Part shown: positions 8,986 through 17,601 of the stretch, piece by piece
Layout of the letters: each line of letters starts with the position of its first letter
How positions within the stretch are numbered: position 1 is the first letter of the stretch
Assembly: GCF_001513955.1 (NCBI RefSeq)
Contig: NZ_KQ948150.1
Coordinates: 496,001-560,000, forward strand
Length of the DNA stretch: 64,000 nucleotides
Direction of reading: 5' to 3'
From: Streptomyces pseudovenezuelae
GTDB taxonomy: Bacteria > Actinomycetota > Actinomycetes > Streptomycetales > Streptomycetaceae
Translations under genes and position numbers: made by a program
Notes under the pieces: generated by a model
What the model was told of the DNA's origin: nothing
Databases searched by the model: none
What the model saw: the letters and a program-made list of their open reading frames with translations, nothing else

Positions 8986-10128
8986 TTGAGCAAGAATCCT
9001 ACGCATGAAGCGCTACTGGAACGGGCAGAAAAAGCCTTTGCCCCTTCTCCGTCGCCATGGCTTCCATCCCGACTCCCGGTCCGTCTCCTCAAAGACGAAG
9101 CAAAGCCTTGGCAATCAATCCGGGACGGCGAATACCGAATGCCGGAACCCGAACTGCTGCTCACGGCGTACCGGAAAATGGTCGTCGGCCGTCGCTTCGA
9201 CACCCAGGCCACGGCGCTCGCCCGCCAGGGCCGACTGGCGGTGCATCCGTCCAGCCTCGGACAGGAGGCGTGCCAGATCGGCGCCGCGCTCGCCCTGCGC
9301 CCGTCCGACTGGCTGTTCCCCACCTACCGTGACTGCGTGGCGCTGGTGAGCCGGGACATCGATCCCGTCGAGGCACTGACGCTGCTGCGAGGCGACGGCC
9401 ACTGCGGTTACGACCCCATGCGTCATCGCACCGCACCGCAGTGCACCCCGCTGGCCACCCATGCCGCGCACGCCACCGGCCTGGCCCACGGCGAGCGACT
9501 CAAGGGCACGGACACGGTCGCCCTCGCGCTCGTCGGCGACGGCGCCACGAGCGAGGGGGACTTCCATGAAGCCCTCGGCCTCGCCGGCGTCCTGCGGGCA
9601 CCGGTGGTCTTCCTCGTGCAGAACAACGGCTACGCCATCTCCGTCCCGTTCGCCGCCCAGAGCGCGGCACCGGGCCTGGCGTACAAGGGCATCGGCTACG
9701 GCGTCCGCTCGGAACAGGTGGACGGCAACGACGCGGCGGCCGTGCTCGCGGTCCTGACCAAGGCCGTCGAGGAAGCCCGCACGGGTGGCGGCCCCTGGCT
9801 GATCGAGGCCCACACCTACCGCGTGGCCCCCCACACCAGCGCCGACGATCCGTCCCGCTACCGGCCGGCCGAGGAGACCGAGCAGTGGCGCGAGCGCGAT
9901 CCCATCGACCGGCTGGAGTCCTGGCTGCGCGAGCGCGGGCTGCTCACCGAGGACGACATCGCGGCCGCCGCGGTCGCGGCCGAGGAGTACGCGGCCGAGA
10001 TGCGCACCCGCTTCTCCGAGGACCCGGTCGTGGATCCGCTCGCCCTGTTCGAGCACGTCTTCAGCGCCCCGACACCCCAGCTGACCGAGCAACGCGCGCA
10101 GCTGCGGGCCGAGTTGGGGGAGCGCTGA
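8986..10128 (+). CDS. 2-oxo-acid dehydrogenase E1 alpha subunit
   Basis: This 380-residue thiamine-diphosphate subunit belongs to the pyruvate/branched-chain 2-oxo acid dehydrogenase family and decarboxylates the oxo acid together with E1 beta. The thiamine-diphosphate motif runs from GDGATSEGD (residue 184 on) to NNGYAIS (near 213). RRFDTQATALARQG and FPTYRD match the branched-chain E1 alpha pattern. The TTG at 8986 keeps the usual N-terminal extension; an in-frame ATG at 9139 would start at MPEPELLL. The next gene begins one base after its stop. Beside an NRPS it may make a branched acyl-CoA starter, although a housekeeping role cannot be excluded. Confidence 0.9.
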   Translation: MSKNPTHEALLERAEKAFAPSPSPWLPSRLPVRLLKDEAKPWQSIRDGEYRMPEPELLLTAYRKMVVGRRFDTQATALARQGRLAVHPSSLGQEACQIGAALALRPSDWLFPTYRDCVALVSRDIDPVEALTLLRGDGHCGYDPMRHRTAPQCTPLATHAAHATGLAHGERLKGTDTVALALVGDGATSEGDFHEALGLAGVLRAPVVFLVQNNGYAISVPFAAQSAAPGLAYKGIGYGVRSEQVDGNDAAAVLAVLTKAVEEARTGGGPWLIEAHTYRVAPHTSADDPSRYRPAEETEQWRERDPIDRLESWLRERGLLTEDDIAAAAVAAEEYAAEMRTRFSEDPVVDPLALFEHVFSAPTPQLTEQRAQLRAELGER

Positions 10129-10129
10129 G

Positions 10130-12334
10130 ATGACCGAGGCGATGAAGGCGATGGGCGCGGTGGACGGGACGGACGTGATGGAGGCGGCAGACGTGTCGGC
10201 GGCGACGGACGCGAGGGAGCCGAGCGGGACGGCCGAGTCGACGGGGACGTACGAAGCGGCACGGACAGGGGAGACCACGCCGGCCACCACGATCACCATG
10301 GCGAAGGCGCTGAACTCCGCCCTGAGGGACGCGATGCAGGCGGACGAACGGGTCCTCGTCTTCGGCGAGGACGTCGGCCGCCTCGGCGGCGTCTTCCGCA
10401 TCACCGACGGCCTCACGCACACCTTCGGCGAACGCCGCTGCTTCGACACCCCGGTCGCGGAGGCGGGCATCGTCGGACTGGCGGTCGGCCTCGCCATGGC
10501 CGGGTTCCGTCCGGTGGTGGAGATGCAGTTCGACGCGTTCGCCTACCCGGCGTTCGAACAGATCGCCTCCCACGTGGCCAAGCTCCGCAACCGCACGCGC
10601 GGCGCCCTCACCCTGCCGATGGTGATCCGTGTCCCGTACGGCGGCGGCATCGGCGGAGTCGAGCATCACAGCGACTCCAGCGAGGCGTACTACGCGCACA
10701 CCGCCGGTCTCAAAGTCGTGACCCCTGCCACGGTCGCCGACGCGTACTCGCTCCTGCGGGAGGCGATCGACGACCCGGACCCGGTGGTGTTCCTCGAACC
10801 CAAACGGCACTACTGGTCCAGGGAGGTCACCCAACTACCGCTGCGCACACAGCCGTTCGGCACGGCGGCGGTACGGCGACCGGGAGCCGACGCCACGCTC
10901 GTCACCTACGGCCCTGCCGTCGCCGTGGCCCTCAAGGCGGCACAGGAAGCGGCGGCCGAAGGCCTGGACGTGGAGGTGCTCGACCTGCGCACCCTCGTCC
11001 CGCTCGACGACCGCACACTCACCGCGTCGGTACGGCGCACCGGCCGATGCCTGGTACTGCACGAGTCGCAGGGGTTCGCCGGCGTCGGCGCCGAGATCGC
11101 GGCCCGGGTGCAGGAACGCTGCTTCGACGCACTGCGCGCGCCGGTCCTGCGCGTCACGGGTCTGGACATCCCGTATCCGCCGCCGCTGCTGGAGAGCGCC
11201 CACCTGCCGGACGTGGGCAGAGTGCTGGCCGGCCTGCGCCGACTGATGCCCATCGGCGGATCGGGAACACGGCGTCCCACCTCCGCTCCCGACGCCCGGT
11301 CGGACACCGCACACGGAACCGTCCACGTCTTCCGACTGCCCGACCTGGGTGAGGGACTGACGGAGGCGGAGGTACTGGAGTGGAAGGTCGCGGTGGGCGA
11401 TCGCCTCACCCACGACCAGACCGTCGCCGAGGTCGAGACGGCCAAGTCCCTCGTCGACCTGCCGAGTCCGTTCGCCGGTACGGTGACCGCCCTGCACTGC
11501 CGCGCAGGCGAGAGCGTGCCGGTCGGGGCGCCGCTGCTCTCGGTGACGGAGCCGGACCCGGAGGCCGGGTCGGGCGCGGTGCTCACCGGGTACGGGACGG
11601 GCGGGGCCCGGGGCGGCCTCGTACGGCCGCCGAAGCCGACGGAGACTCCCGGCGGCGCTGACGAGGCAACCGACGAGCCTTCCGTGACCCGCGTGCCCCT
11701 CGACGCCGCCGCCGGCAAGTTCCTCACCACTCAACGCGACGTGCCCGCGGTCACCATCTGGGCCGACGTCGACGCCACCGGCCTGCTCGCGGCCCGGGAT
11801 GCCCAGGGCGTGGGCCTGCTCCCCCTGCTCGCCAAGTCCTGCCTGACCGGCCTCGCCGCCTTCCCCGAGCTGAACGCCCGCGTGGACACCGGGAGTTCGG
11901 AGGTCGTCCGGCTCCCGCGCGTGCACCTCGGCTTCGCCGCCCAGACCGAACACGGCCTGGCCGTCCCCGTCGTACGGGACGCCGACCGGCTGCCGCTCGA
12001 CGAACTGGCCGCCGAACTGCGCCGCCTCACCGCCCTGGCCCGCAGCGGCACGCTCCCCGCGGAGCACCGCACAGGAGGCTCCTTCACCCTGAACAACTAC
12101 GGCCCGCTGGACGTCGACGGAGCCACCCCGCTCCTCAACCACCCCCAGACCGCCATGCTCGGCGTCGGCCGCCTCCTCGACCGCCCCTGGGCCGTGGACG
12201 GCCGCGTGGAGGTACGCAAGGTCCTGCACCTGTCCCTGACGTTCGACCATCGAGTCTGCGACGGCGGAACCGCTGCCGGATTCCTCCGCCATGTCATCGA
12301 CAGCATCAGTGGCGCCGTCGGCAGCGGCCCGTGA
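10130..12334 (+). CDS. Fused 2-oxo-acid dehydrogenase E1 beta and lipoyl acyltransferase E2
   Basis: This 734-residue protein joins two normally separate subunits. Residues 1-56 are Ala/Thr/Glu-rich, and an internal ATG at 10298 would begin at the usual MAKALNSALRDAM. Residues 57-377 are E1 beta (VFGEDVGRLGGVF, FDTPVAEAGIVG). Residues 399-475 are a lipoyl domain with the lipoyl lysine in ETAKSL (K439). Residues about 517-724 are the acyltransferase core with FDHRVCDG (H707, D711). No peripheral-subunit (E3)-binding segment is visible in the short linker between lipoyl and catalytic parts, where standard E2 proteins carry one. Its partner is the E1 alpha gene one base upstream. No E3 gene is present in the window. 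Confidence 0.9.
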   Translation: MTEAMKAMGAVDGTDVMEAADVSAATDAREPSGTAESTGTYEAARTGETTPATTITMAKALNSALRDAMQADERVLVFGEDVGRLGGVFRITDGLTHTFGERRCFDTPVAEAGIVGLAVGLAMAGFRPVVEMQFDAFAYPAFEQIASHVAKLRNRTRGALTLPMVIRVPYGGGIGGVEHHSDSSEAYYAHTAGLKVVTPATVADAYSLLREAIDDPDPVVFLEPKRHYWSREVTQLPLRTQPFGTAAVRRPGADATLVTYGPAVAVALKAAQEAAAEGLDVEVLDLRTLVPLDDRTLTASVRRTGRCLVLHESQGFAGVGAEIAARVQERCFDALRAPVLRVTGLDIPYPPPLLESAHLPDVGRVLAGLRRLMPIGGSGTRRPTSAPDARSDTAHGTVHVFRLPDLGEGLTEAEVLEWKVAVGDRLTHDQTVAEVETAKSLVDLPSPFAGTVTALHCRAGESVPVGAPLLSVTEPDPEAGSGAVLTGYGTGGARGGLVRPPKPTETPGGADEATDEPSVTRVPLDAAAGKFLTTQRDVPAVTIWADVDATGLLAARDAQGVGLLPLLAKSCLTGLAAFPELNARVDTGSSEVVRLPRVHLGFAAQTEHGLAVPVVRDADRLPLDELAAELRRLTALARSGTLPAEHRTGGSFTLNNYGPLDVDGATPLLNHPQTAMLGVGRLLDRPWAVDGRVEVRKVLHLSLTFDHRVCDGGTAAGFLRHVIDSISGAVGSGP

Positions 12335-12350
12335 GCCCGCAGGGATCGGA

Positions 12351-12743
12351 TCAGTCCTTGGCCAGACACGAAACGCAGGCGGCCTTAAAGCTGTACGCGT
12401 TGAATCCGATGTCCGGGCTCTCGGTGTGTGCCCGCACCGGGTAGGCCCTTCCGGTGCAGTTGCCGTTCGCGTAGAAATACCCTTCCTGGCGGAAATAGTC
12501 CGCATAGGAGCGGACGGAACCGACGTGTGTGGTCAGGTAACACGAGCCGGAGACGAAATCAACGTTGTACGCGGCCCCGCTCCCCGAGAAGTTGACACCG
12601 GACCACCAACAGAATGTGCCCTGATTGCACGGGGCTGCGGTGGGCGCGGCCGACGACGGGGACGCGCCCAGCATCAGCACGGTGGCCGCGGCGCCGACGG
12701 TGAAGACCTTGGCGAGGTGGGTGGAGACCTTCGGTAATGCCAT
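12351..12743 (-). CDS. Secreted peptidase-inhibitor I36-like / crystallin-fold protein
   Basis: This is a 130-residue exported protein with a signal peptide of about 35 residues ending near SSAAP. The mature part is rich in Cys, Trp and aromatic residues (CWWSGVNFSGSG, YFYANGNC). That pattern resembles the peptidase inhibitor I36/beta-gamma-crystallin proteins common in Streptomyces. The start MALPKV at 12743 is preferred because GAGAGGA lies just upstream, although the frame stays open further back. It converges on the E1 beta/E2 fusion gene with only 16 bp between stops. The precise target is unknown. Confidence 0.7.
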   Translation of the reverse strand: MALPKVSTHLAKVFTVGAAATVLMLGASPSSAAPTAAPCNQGTFCWWSGVNFSGSGAAYNVDFVSGSCYLTTHVGSVRSYADYFRQEGYFYANGNCTGRAYPVRAHTESPDIGFNAYSFKAACVSCLAKD

Positions 12744-13069
12744 TTCGTTCCTCTCTCGGTGATCTGCCGGCAGCGGTGGCAGGCGACGGAGCAGGCGTTC
12801 CTGCACAGTTCGGGGACGGCGCCCCTGCGGTGGGCGACCGTTGAACTGGTGTGGTGAGAGTATTGATGGCGGCGCAGGGCGGTGGCCATCATTTCCATCT
12901 CAGTCGAAATGACCGAGATTCCTGACCCTCCAGTGCGCCGAAAGGCCCGTCCTCAAAGATCTGCAACTTGGCGATCTTTGAAGACGGACCTCGATCCGGT
13001 CACCACCACCCCGGTCGGTCAGCTCGTGGCAATGAACCGCGAAGGGACCAACGACTTTCGCGGGCCCAG
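12744..13069. other. Intergenic region with an AT-rich hairpin
   Basis: These 326 bp upstream of the I36-like gene hold no open frame with a coding signal. The notable element is an inverted repeat of GTCCTCAAAGATC (12949-12961) with GATCTTTGAAGAC (12973-12985): 12 of 13 positions pair around an 11-nt loop. It has no T-run. It lies downstream of the ferritin-like gene's stop, so it could end that transcript, or it may be a remnant of a mobile-element terminus. Confidence 0.5.
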
Positions 13070-14203
13070 CTAGGAGAGCGGGTGGAACTGCGGGCCGTAC
13101 GTGCTCCGGGTCCCGGGGATCTGGGTCTCCATGAGCCGCACCGCGGGTTCCTCCAGGGAGCGCATGGCGTGGACGGCCGCGCCCAGGGCGCGGGGGCCGC
13201 CGTCGCCCCAGGCCGCGTCGAGGGAGTCCAGCAGGGCCGTGTAGGTGCTGTCGAACCGGTCCAGGAGCTGCTGCACCGGCGCCGACGGCCGGGACCAGCC
13301 GCCGGCCGGGACCCGGGCCATGGGGCGTGCGTCCGGGAAGGGAACGGGCGCCCCGGTGAACGTCCAGCCCTCGGCGGTCTGGCGCAGTTGTCGTCCGTGG
13401 TAGATCTCGCCGAAGGCGTAGTAGTGGGCCGGGTGGTCGTCGGCGAAGGAGTCGGCAGGGGAACTGCTCGTGCCCTCGCCCTGTTCCCTGATGATGTCGA
13501 TGGCGCGTTCCACGTCGAGGAGCGTCTCGACGGGCCGCAGTTCGTCCGAGCCGATGTGGGCCTTCAGCTGTCCGCGGGCCGACAACTGCGGGTTCACGGA
13601 CCGAAAACCGTCCAGCATGGCCGCGTAGAAGGAACCGACGGTGTGCGAGGCGCTGTCGCTCAGGGCGAGCGGCTCCTCGGGGGCCTCGATGGCCATCATC
13701 ATGTGCACCAAGGACTTGGTGAGACCCGACAGGTACACGGTCACACCGTCGCGCACGCCGCCGGGCAGCGGGCCCGGGTAGGTGGGCGCCGCCGTCTTGA
13801 TCCGGGGCTGCCCGCCCACGGCCACGAGCAGGTTGCACACCACGCCCAGGTGGTACATCTCGTCGTCGATGATGCGCCGGATCAGTCGCGCGGCGTGCGA
13901 GCCGCGGTCCCCGACCGACCACCAGCCGCACAGGTACGGCGGGATGGTGGACAGTTCCAGTTCCACGGCCACCTGAAGCGCCGATCGGAGCCAGTCGAGT
14001 CCGCGGCCGGCCTCCGGGACGGCCAGCAGGCGGGCCACGGAACCGGGCGGCACCGGCTCGGGCGGCCCGCCGTGGGGGCCCGCAGCGGCTGACGCCGGTG
14101 CGGCTGCCGCGATGCCCGTAGCACCGGCCGCCACGGCAGTAGTGGCCAGGAAACTCCGGCGCTTCAGCGCAGCCCCAGCCGGCCTCTCCACGTCTTCCCT
14201 CAC
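13070..14203 (-). CDS. Tat-exported ferritin-like protein (VioB/imino-dimer synthase-type domain)
   Basis: This protein of about 377 residues begins with a twin-arginine signal (KRRSFLATTAVAAG, then AAAPASAA). The mature part has the ferritin-like pattern found in the iminophenyl-pyruvate dimer synthase group: ELSTIPPYL early, then RRIIDDEMYHLGVVCNLL, giving Glu and E-x-x-H metal ligands. The C-terminus (about 230-300) includes AHYYAFGEIYHG. Related domains occur in VioB/RebD-type pigment enzymes, but an exported stand-alone version is not a proven synthase. The GTG at 14203 is chosen because AAAGG lies 7 nt before it; an ATG at 14239 would add 12 residues. Confidence 0.75.
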   Translation of the reverse strand: MREDVERPAGAALKRRSFLATTAVAAGATGIAAAAPASAAAGPHGGPPEPVPPGSVARLLAVPEAGRGLDWLRSALQVAVELELSTIPPYLCGWWSVGDRGSHAARLIRRIIDDEMYHLGVVCNLLVAVGGQPRIKTAAPTYPGPLPGGVRDGVTVYLSGLTKSLVHMMMAIEAPEEPLALSDSASHTVGSFYAAMLDGFRSVNPQLSARGQLKAHIGSDELRPVETLLDVERAIDIIREQGEGTSSSPADSFADDHPAHYYAFGEIYHGRQLRQTAEGWTFTGAPVPFPDARPMARVPAGGWSRPSAPVQQLLDRFDSTYTALLDSLDAAWGDGGPRALGAAVHAMRSLEEPAVRLMETQIPGTRSTYGPQFHPLS

Positions 14204-14420
14204 ACCATCACCTTTGCCTCGCAGTCGCGGCCCCACCATGCTGAACGCACACGGGTCCTCGGATCAGCTCGCGAAGCTAGCAGGCATCACCGCAGATGAG
14301 AGGCTTGACGGGCGCGTACGGCGCCACCGCCACTCTGTCAGGCCAACCCGGCGAAGTGCGGGGGGCCTGGTCGGCCGGGTACAGCCACCCATAGAGTGCC
14401 GGGAACGAGAGAAGAGCACG

Positions 14421-15008
14421 ATGGATCCCCGCATACCCCGTCTGCGTCGCAAGCTGTCCGCGGTCCCCTTCCAACCACTGCGCAGCCACTCCTTCGGCGA
14501 AGAGACACACAGGTTCTTCCTCGGCCCGAAGCTGGCGGAAGCACACGTCGCCGCCTTTGAGGCCGCACACGACATCGACCTGCCCGACGCCTATCGCCAG
14601 TTCCTCACGCACATCGGCGGCTCGGGCGCGGCACCGTTCTACGGCCTCATAACGCTGGAACGGTGCTCGCTGCTGGTCATGAATCCGCCCGGAGAGCCGG
14701 GAACACCCCGCGGCTTCGAGGACGCAGGGTCCGGGGCACACGAAGGCGACCTCTTCCTCCACATCATCGAGATGGGCTGCACCGACGTATGCGTCATCGC
14801 GGTGACCGGTCCCTTGGTCGGACGCGTCGTCATCGGCAACAGCGACGGTTTTTGGGGCCCCAACGTCTCCTCGGCCACCGATTTCCTCGACTGGTACGAA
14901 CGCTGGCTGAACCACATGAGCGCCGGCCGCGACAACCGGGCCCTGGAACTCACCTCACCCCGACTCCGTGCCCATCCGAACCGCCATCGGCTGGCCCCGA
15001 AGATCTGA
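14421..15008 (+). CDS. SMI1/KNR4 (SUKH-like) family protein
   Basis: This 195-residue soluble protein starts MDPRIPRLR behind a purine-rich GAGAGAAGAG site. The SUKH-type core is visible: AAHDIDLPDAYRQFLTHIG, then GLITLE, then EGDLFLHIIEMGCTD and ending FLDWYERWL. Members of this fold are often immunity proteins for polymorphic toxins, or cell-wall/signalling adaptors. No toxin gene lies next to it, so the role here is open. The frame is open for 100 codons upstream, but that stretch overlaps the divergent ferritin-like gene and lacks family similarity. Confidence 0.75.
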   Translation: MDPRIPRLRRKLSAVPFQPLRSHSFGEETHRFFLGPKLAEAHVAAFEAAHDIDLPDAYRQFLTHIGGSGAAPFYGLITLERCSLLVMNPPGEPGTPRGFEDAGSGAHEGDLFLHIIEMGCTDVCVIAVTGPLVGRVVIGNSDGFWGPNVSSATDFLDWYERWLNHMSAGRDNRALELTSPRLRAHPNRHRLAPKI

Positions 15009-15018
15009 CTCTTCACGG

Positions 15019-16635
15019 TCAGGGCTTCGCCGAACGGGGTGGTGTGTTCGGGATGCGTGAGGTGAAGAACATCGCGAGGAGCGCGGTGAAGGCGAGGATG
15101 GCCAGTGCGGCGCGCAGACCGTCGATCCTGGCCTCCTCGTTCGCGTCGAGGGCCGCCTCGGTCACCGCCTTGTCCGTGCCCGCTTCGTCCAGGGCGGACT
15201 TCAGCTGGGCGTCCGACAGGAACGGTACGCCGCTTTCGAGTTCGACGGTCGCCTGCTTCTTGACCTCGGACGGGACCGCCGGATTGTCCTCCACGGTGGC
15301 GAGGAAGGTCGTCGTCATCGTGGCGATCAGGATCGATCCGGCGAGCGCCGTGCCGATCGAGGCGCCGAGGTTGGTGACGGCGTTCTGGACGCCGCCGACC
15401 TCGGTGCTCTGCGCCTCGGGCACCGCGGACACCGTGACCGCCCCGAGCTGGGATGCCAGCGCGCCCATCCCGAGCCCGATCAGCAGCAGGGGGAGGGTGA
15501 CGATCTCCGCACCGGCGTCCGCGTCGAGCGCGGCCATCAGGACCACCGCGCCCGCGAGCAGCGCGAAGACCCCCAGCTGCACCACCCGCCGCGGTGACAC
15601 GTCGGGCAGCACGCGGGGGATCAGGACGGCGGCCGCCAGCAGGGTCACGGAGAGCGGCAGGATGCGGGCGCCCGTCTCGAGCGCGGACAGGCCGAGCGCG
15701 ACGGACAGGTAGAGCGGTACGACGAAGAAGACGCCCATCTGGACGAGGTACTGGAAGAAGAACATCGTCAGTCCGCCGGTGAGCTGCCTGTTCCGCAGCA
15801 TAGCGGGGTCGATGAGGGGCTCCACGCGTCGCCGCACCATGCGGGCCTCCCAGCGCAGGAAGAGCCAGACCAGCAGCAGACCGGCCAGCATCAGCCACAC
15901 CACCAGGGAGACCCCGAGCCAGGAGGGCGCGTCGGGCTTCGGCTGGAACCAGCCCCATTCGTCGGAGCGCAGCACGCCGTAGACGAAGAGCCCCAGTCCG
16001 AGCGCGGACAGCAGGGCGCCGACGAGATCGACGTGGGGGCGTTCGCCGACCGGCGCGTCGGCGATACGTCCGGCGAGCACCAGGATGCCGAGCACCATGA
16101 CGACCTCACCGGCGAAGACCCACCGCCACGAGAAGTACGTGGTCGCGACACCGCCGACGAGCGGCCCGACCGCGATCGCGACGGCTCCGGCGGCGGCGAC
16201 GAGGCCGTAGGCGGCGGCACGGCGTTCCGCGGCGAAGTTGCTCGCCACGAGCGCCACGATCGCGGGCAGGATGAGGGCCGCTCCGACTCCTTCGAGGAAC
16301 GACCAGCCGAGCAGCAGCACGGGCAGGTTCGGTGCGAGCGCGGTGGTCAGCGAGCCGCAGCCGTAGATGACGCAGCCGATCATGAACGCGCGTTTGCGGC
16401 CGATCAGCGCCCCCACCTTGCCGCCGGGGATCATGAGCATCGCCATCACCAGGGTGTAGGCGGTGATGGCGCCCTGCACACCGGTCACCGTCGTGTCCAC
16501 GTCCTCGGCGACCGTCGCGATCGAGACGTTCATGACCGAACTGTCCAGCGCCATCAAGAACTGACCGGCCGCGAGTGCCAGCAGTACGACGCGCGCCCTC
16601 GGCGGGCTCTCAGCGGTTTCTGCCCTGGTTGCCAT
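15019..16635 (-). CDS. MFS drug/proton antiporter, 14-helix (DHA2) family
   Basis: This 538-residue integral membrane exporter has an N-terminal QFLMALDSSVMNVSIATV helix and a motif-A-like GKVGALIGRKRAF loop. Fourteen hydrophobic segments are expected from length and spacing. A soluble stretch near 440-510 (EDNPAVPSEVKKQ and on) precedes the last helix, as in EmrB/QacA relatives. The start at 16635 (MATRAETAES) fits the family; the 40 codons further upstream are arginine/glycine-rich and unlikely to be translated. Substrate unknown. It may export a local metabolite or give drug resistance. It converges on the SUKH gene with 10 bp between stops. Confidence 0.9.
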   Translation of the reverse strand: MATRAETAESPPRARVVLLALAAGQFLMALDSSVMNVSIATVAEDVDTTVTGVQGAITAYTLVMAMLMIPGGKVGALIGRKRAFMIGCVIYGCGSLTTALAPNLPVLLLGWSFLEGVGAALILPAIVALVASNFAAERRAAAYGLVAAAGAVAIAVGPLVGGVATTYFSWRWVFAGEVVMVLGILVLAGRIADAPVGERPHVDLVGALLSALGLGLFVYGVLRSDEWGWFQPKPDAPSWLGVSLVVWLMLAGLLLVWLFLRWEARMVRRRVEPLIDPAMLRNRQLTGGLTMFFFQYLVQMGVFFVVPLYLSVALGLSALETGARILPLSVTLLAAAVLIPRVLPDVSPRRVVQLGVFALLAGAVVLMAALDADAGAEIVTLPLLLIGLGMGALASQLGAVTVSAVPEAQSTEVGGVQNAVTNLGASIGTALAGSILIATMTTTFLATVEDNPAVPSEVKKQATVELESGVPFLSDAQLKSALDEAGTDKAVTEAALDANEEARIDGLRAALAILAFTALLAMFFTSRIPNTPPRSAKP

Positions 16636-16879
16636 GCGCGCATCGTCCCAGCCACCCCGCAGCGCGATCCGCGACCCGCCCCGGAGGTCGGCCGGTTGGC
16701 GCAGTGGCCGACGGACGGGTGGTGAACCGGTGCCCCGACGCTGCCGCCCGGACATCCCGAGGTGCGGTCAGGCCCTGGTGGGCAGAGATTGGAAGTAGCC
16801 CGAACGGCCGAAACCCGGTGCGCGACAACCGCCCTGAGCCGAGGTCCGGCGAACGGGCCGCACCGGATCGGAGACACCC

Positions 16880-17119
16880 ATGAAGGACCTCAAGTTCGAA
16901 CAGAAGCGGTCGCTGTCCCGCCATGAGGCGGCCGACCAGCTCACGGCCCTGGCAGCCGCGCTGAGGAAGGGCGAGGACGCAGAACTGGAACTCGGCCCGG
17001 GGAGGCTGAGCCTGCGGGTTCCTGACGACCTGCGTGGCGAGATCGAGGTCGAGATCGGCGACGGGGAGATCGAGTTGGAGATAGAGCTCAAGTGGTCGAC
17101 GGCGACGCCCCGAACCTAG
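16880..17119 (+). CDS. Amphi-Trp domain-containing small protein
   Basis: This 79-residue acidic protein has the repeated alternating pattern AELELGPGRLSLRVPDD and EIEVEIGDGEIELEIELKW, ending in the Trp that gives the amphi-Trp family its name. The N-terminus (KFEQKRSLSRHEAADQL) is a short helix. Members occur in actinobacteria and haloarchaea and have no settled function. It is monocistronic here and starts the block of stress-type genes. An expressed, structured protein is likely from the regular beta pattern. Confidence 0.8.
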   Translation: MKDLKFEQKRSLSRHEAADQLTALAAALRKGEDAELELGPGRLSLRVPDDLRGEIEVEIGDGEIELEIELKWSTATPRT

Positions 17120-17222
17120 ATGGTTCTCGACAGCTGAGCGGGCCGGGACGACAACGCACGCCATCACCCGGCCCGCCGGCGCCCCCTCAGTCACCGCTTA
17201 ACATCAGCGATCGCCACCGCGA

Positions 17223-17510
17223 TCACGCCTCCAGCAGCCGGCGCTTCTGCTCCTCGAACTCGGCCTCGGTGAGCACGCCTTGGGTCTTCAGCTCACCGAG
17301 CTGCTTCAGTTGTTCGATCTTGCTGCTCATGTCGGAGGCCGGCGGGGCCGCCGGCGGCTCGGCGTAGGAGGCCGGTGCGGTCGGGGGCGCCTGGGGTGCC
17401 TGCTGGGCCGCCCAGCGGCCCTGCTGCCGGCGGTTCACCCGGTTCGACACGGCGGTCGCCGTTCCGGCGACGACGGCGGTGCGCGCGACCCCGCGGAGGA
17501 GACCTGGCAT
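17223..17510 (-). CDS. SHOCT-domain small membrane-associated protein
   Basis: This 95-residue protein starts MPGLLRGVARTAVVAG, a short hydrophobic N-terminus. A Pro/Ala-rich linker follows, then a C-terminal SHOCT helix pair (IEQLKQLGELKTQGVLTEAEFEEQKRRLL). SHOCT domains are short oligomerisation modules found at protein ends in actinobacteria. AAGGGAAG upstream fixes the start; twelve extra in-frame codons lie before it. Its promoter region carries five TCCGTC repeats. Confidence 0.85.
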   Translation of the reverse strand: MPGLLRGVARTAVVAGTATAVSNRVNRRQQGRWAAQQAPQAPPTAPASYAEPPAAPPASDMSSKIEQLKQLGELKTQGVLTEAEFEEQKRRLLEA

Positions 17511-17526
17511 GGCTGCTTCCCTTCGA

Positions 17527-17578
17527 TCCGTCGTTCGGTCCGTCATGCGGTCCGTCAGCTGTCCGTCACCGGCCCGTC
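17527..17578. repeat. Five phased TCCGTC-type repeats upstream of the SHOCT gene
   Basis: TCCGTC (last copy CCCGTC) recurs at 17527, 17539, 17551, 17562 and 17573, a period of 11-12 bp that places every copy on the same face of the helix. On the coding strand it reads TGACGGA. The array sits just upstream of the SHOCT start and downstream of the DUF6325 stop. It may be a regulator-binding array or a chance tandem duplication. Confidence 0.55.
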
Positions 17579-17601
17579 ACTGTCATCGGCCGTTGCTCGG
17601 C

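Noticed and set aside
9115..10497. 460-codon leftward frame across the E1 genes
   Set aside because: It is antisense to clear dehydrogenase domains and has no recognisable motif.
10130..12334. Two separate genes (E1 beta and E2) joined by a frameshift error
   Set aside because: The frame is continuous through a plausible linker and no stop or start signal lies between the parts. It is kept as a fusion but flagged for checking.
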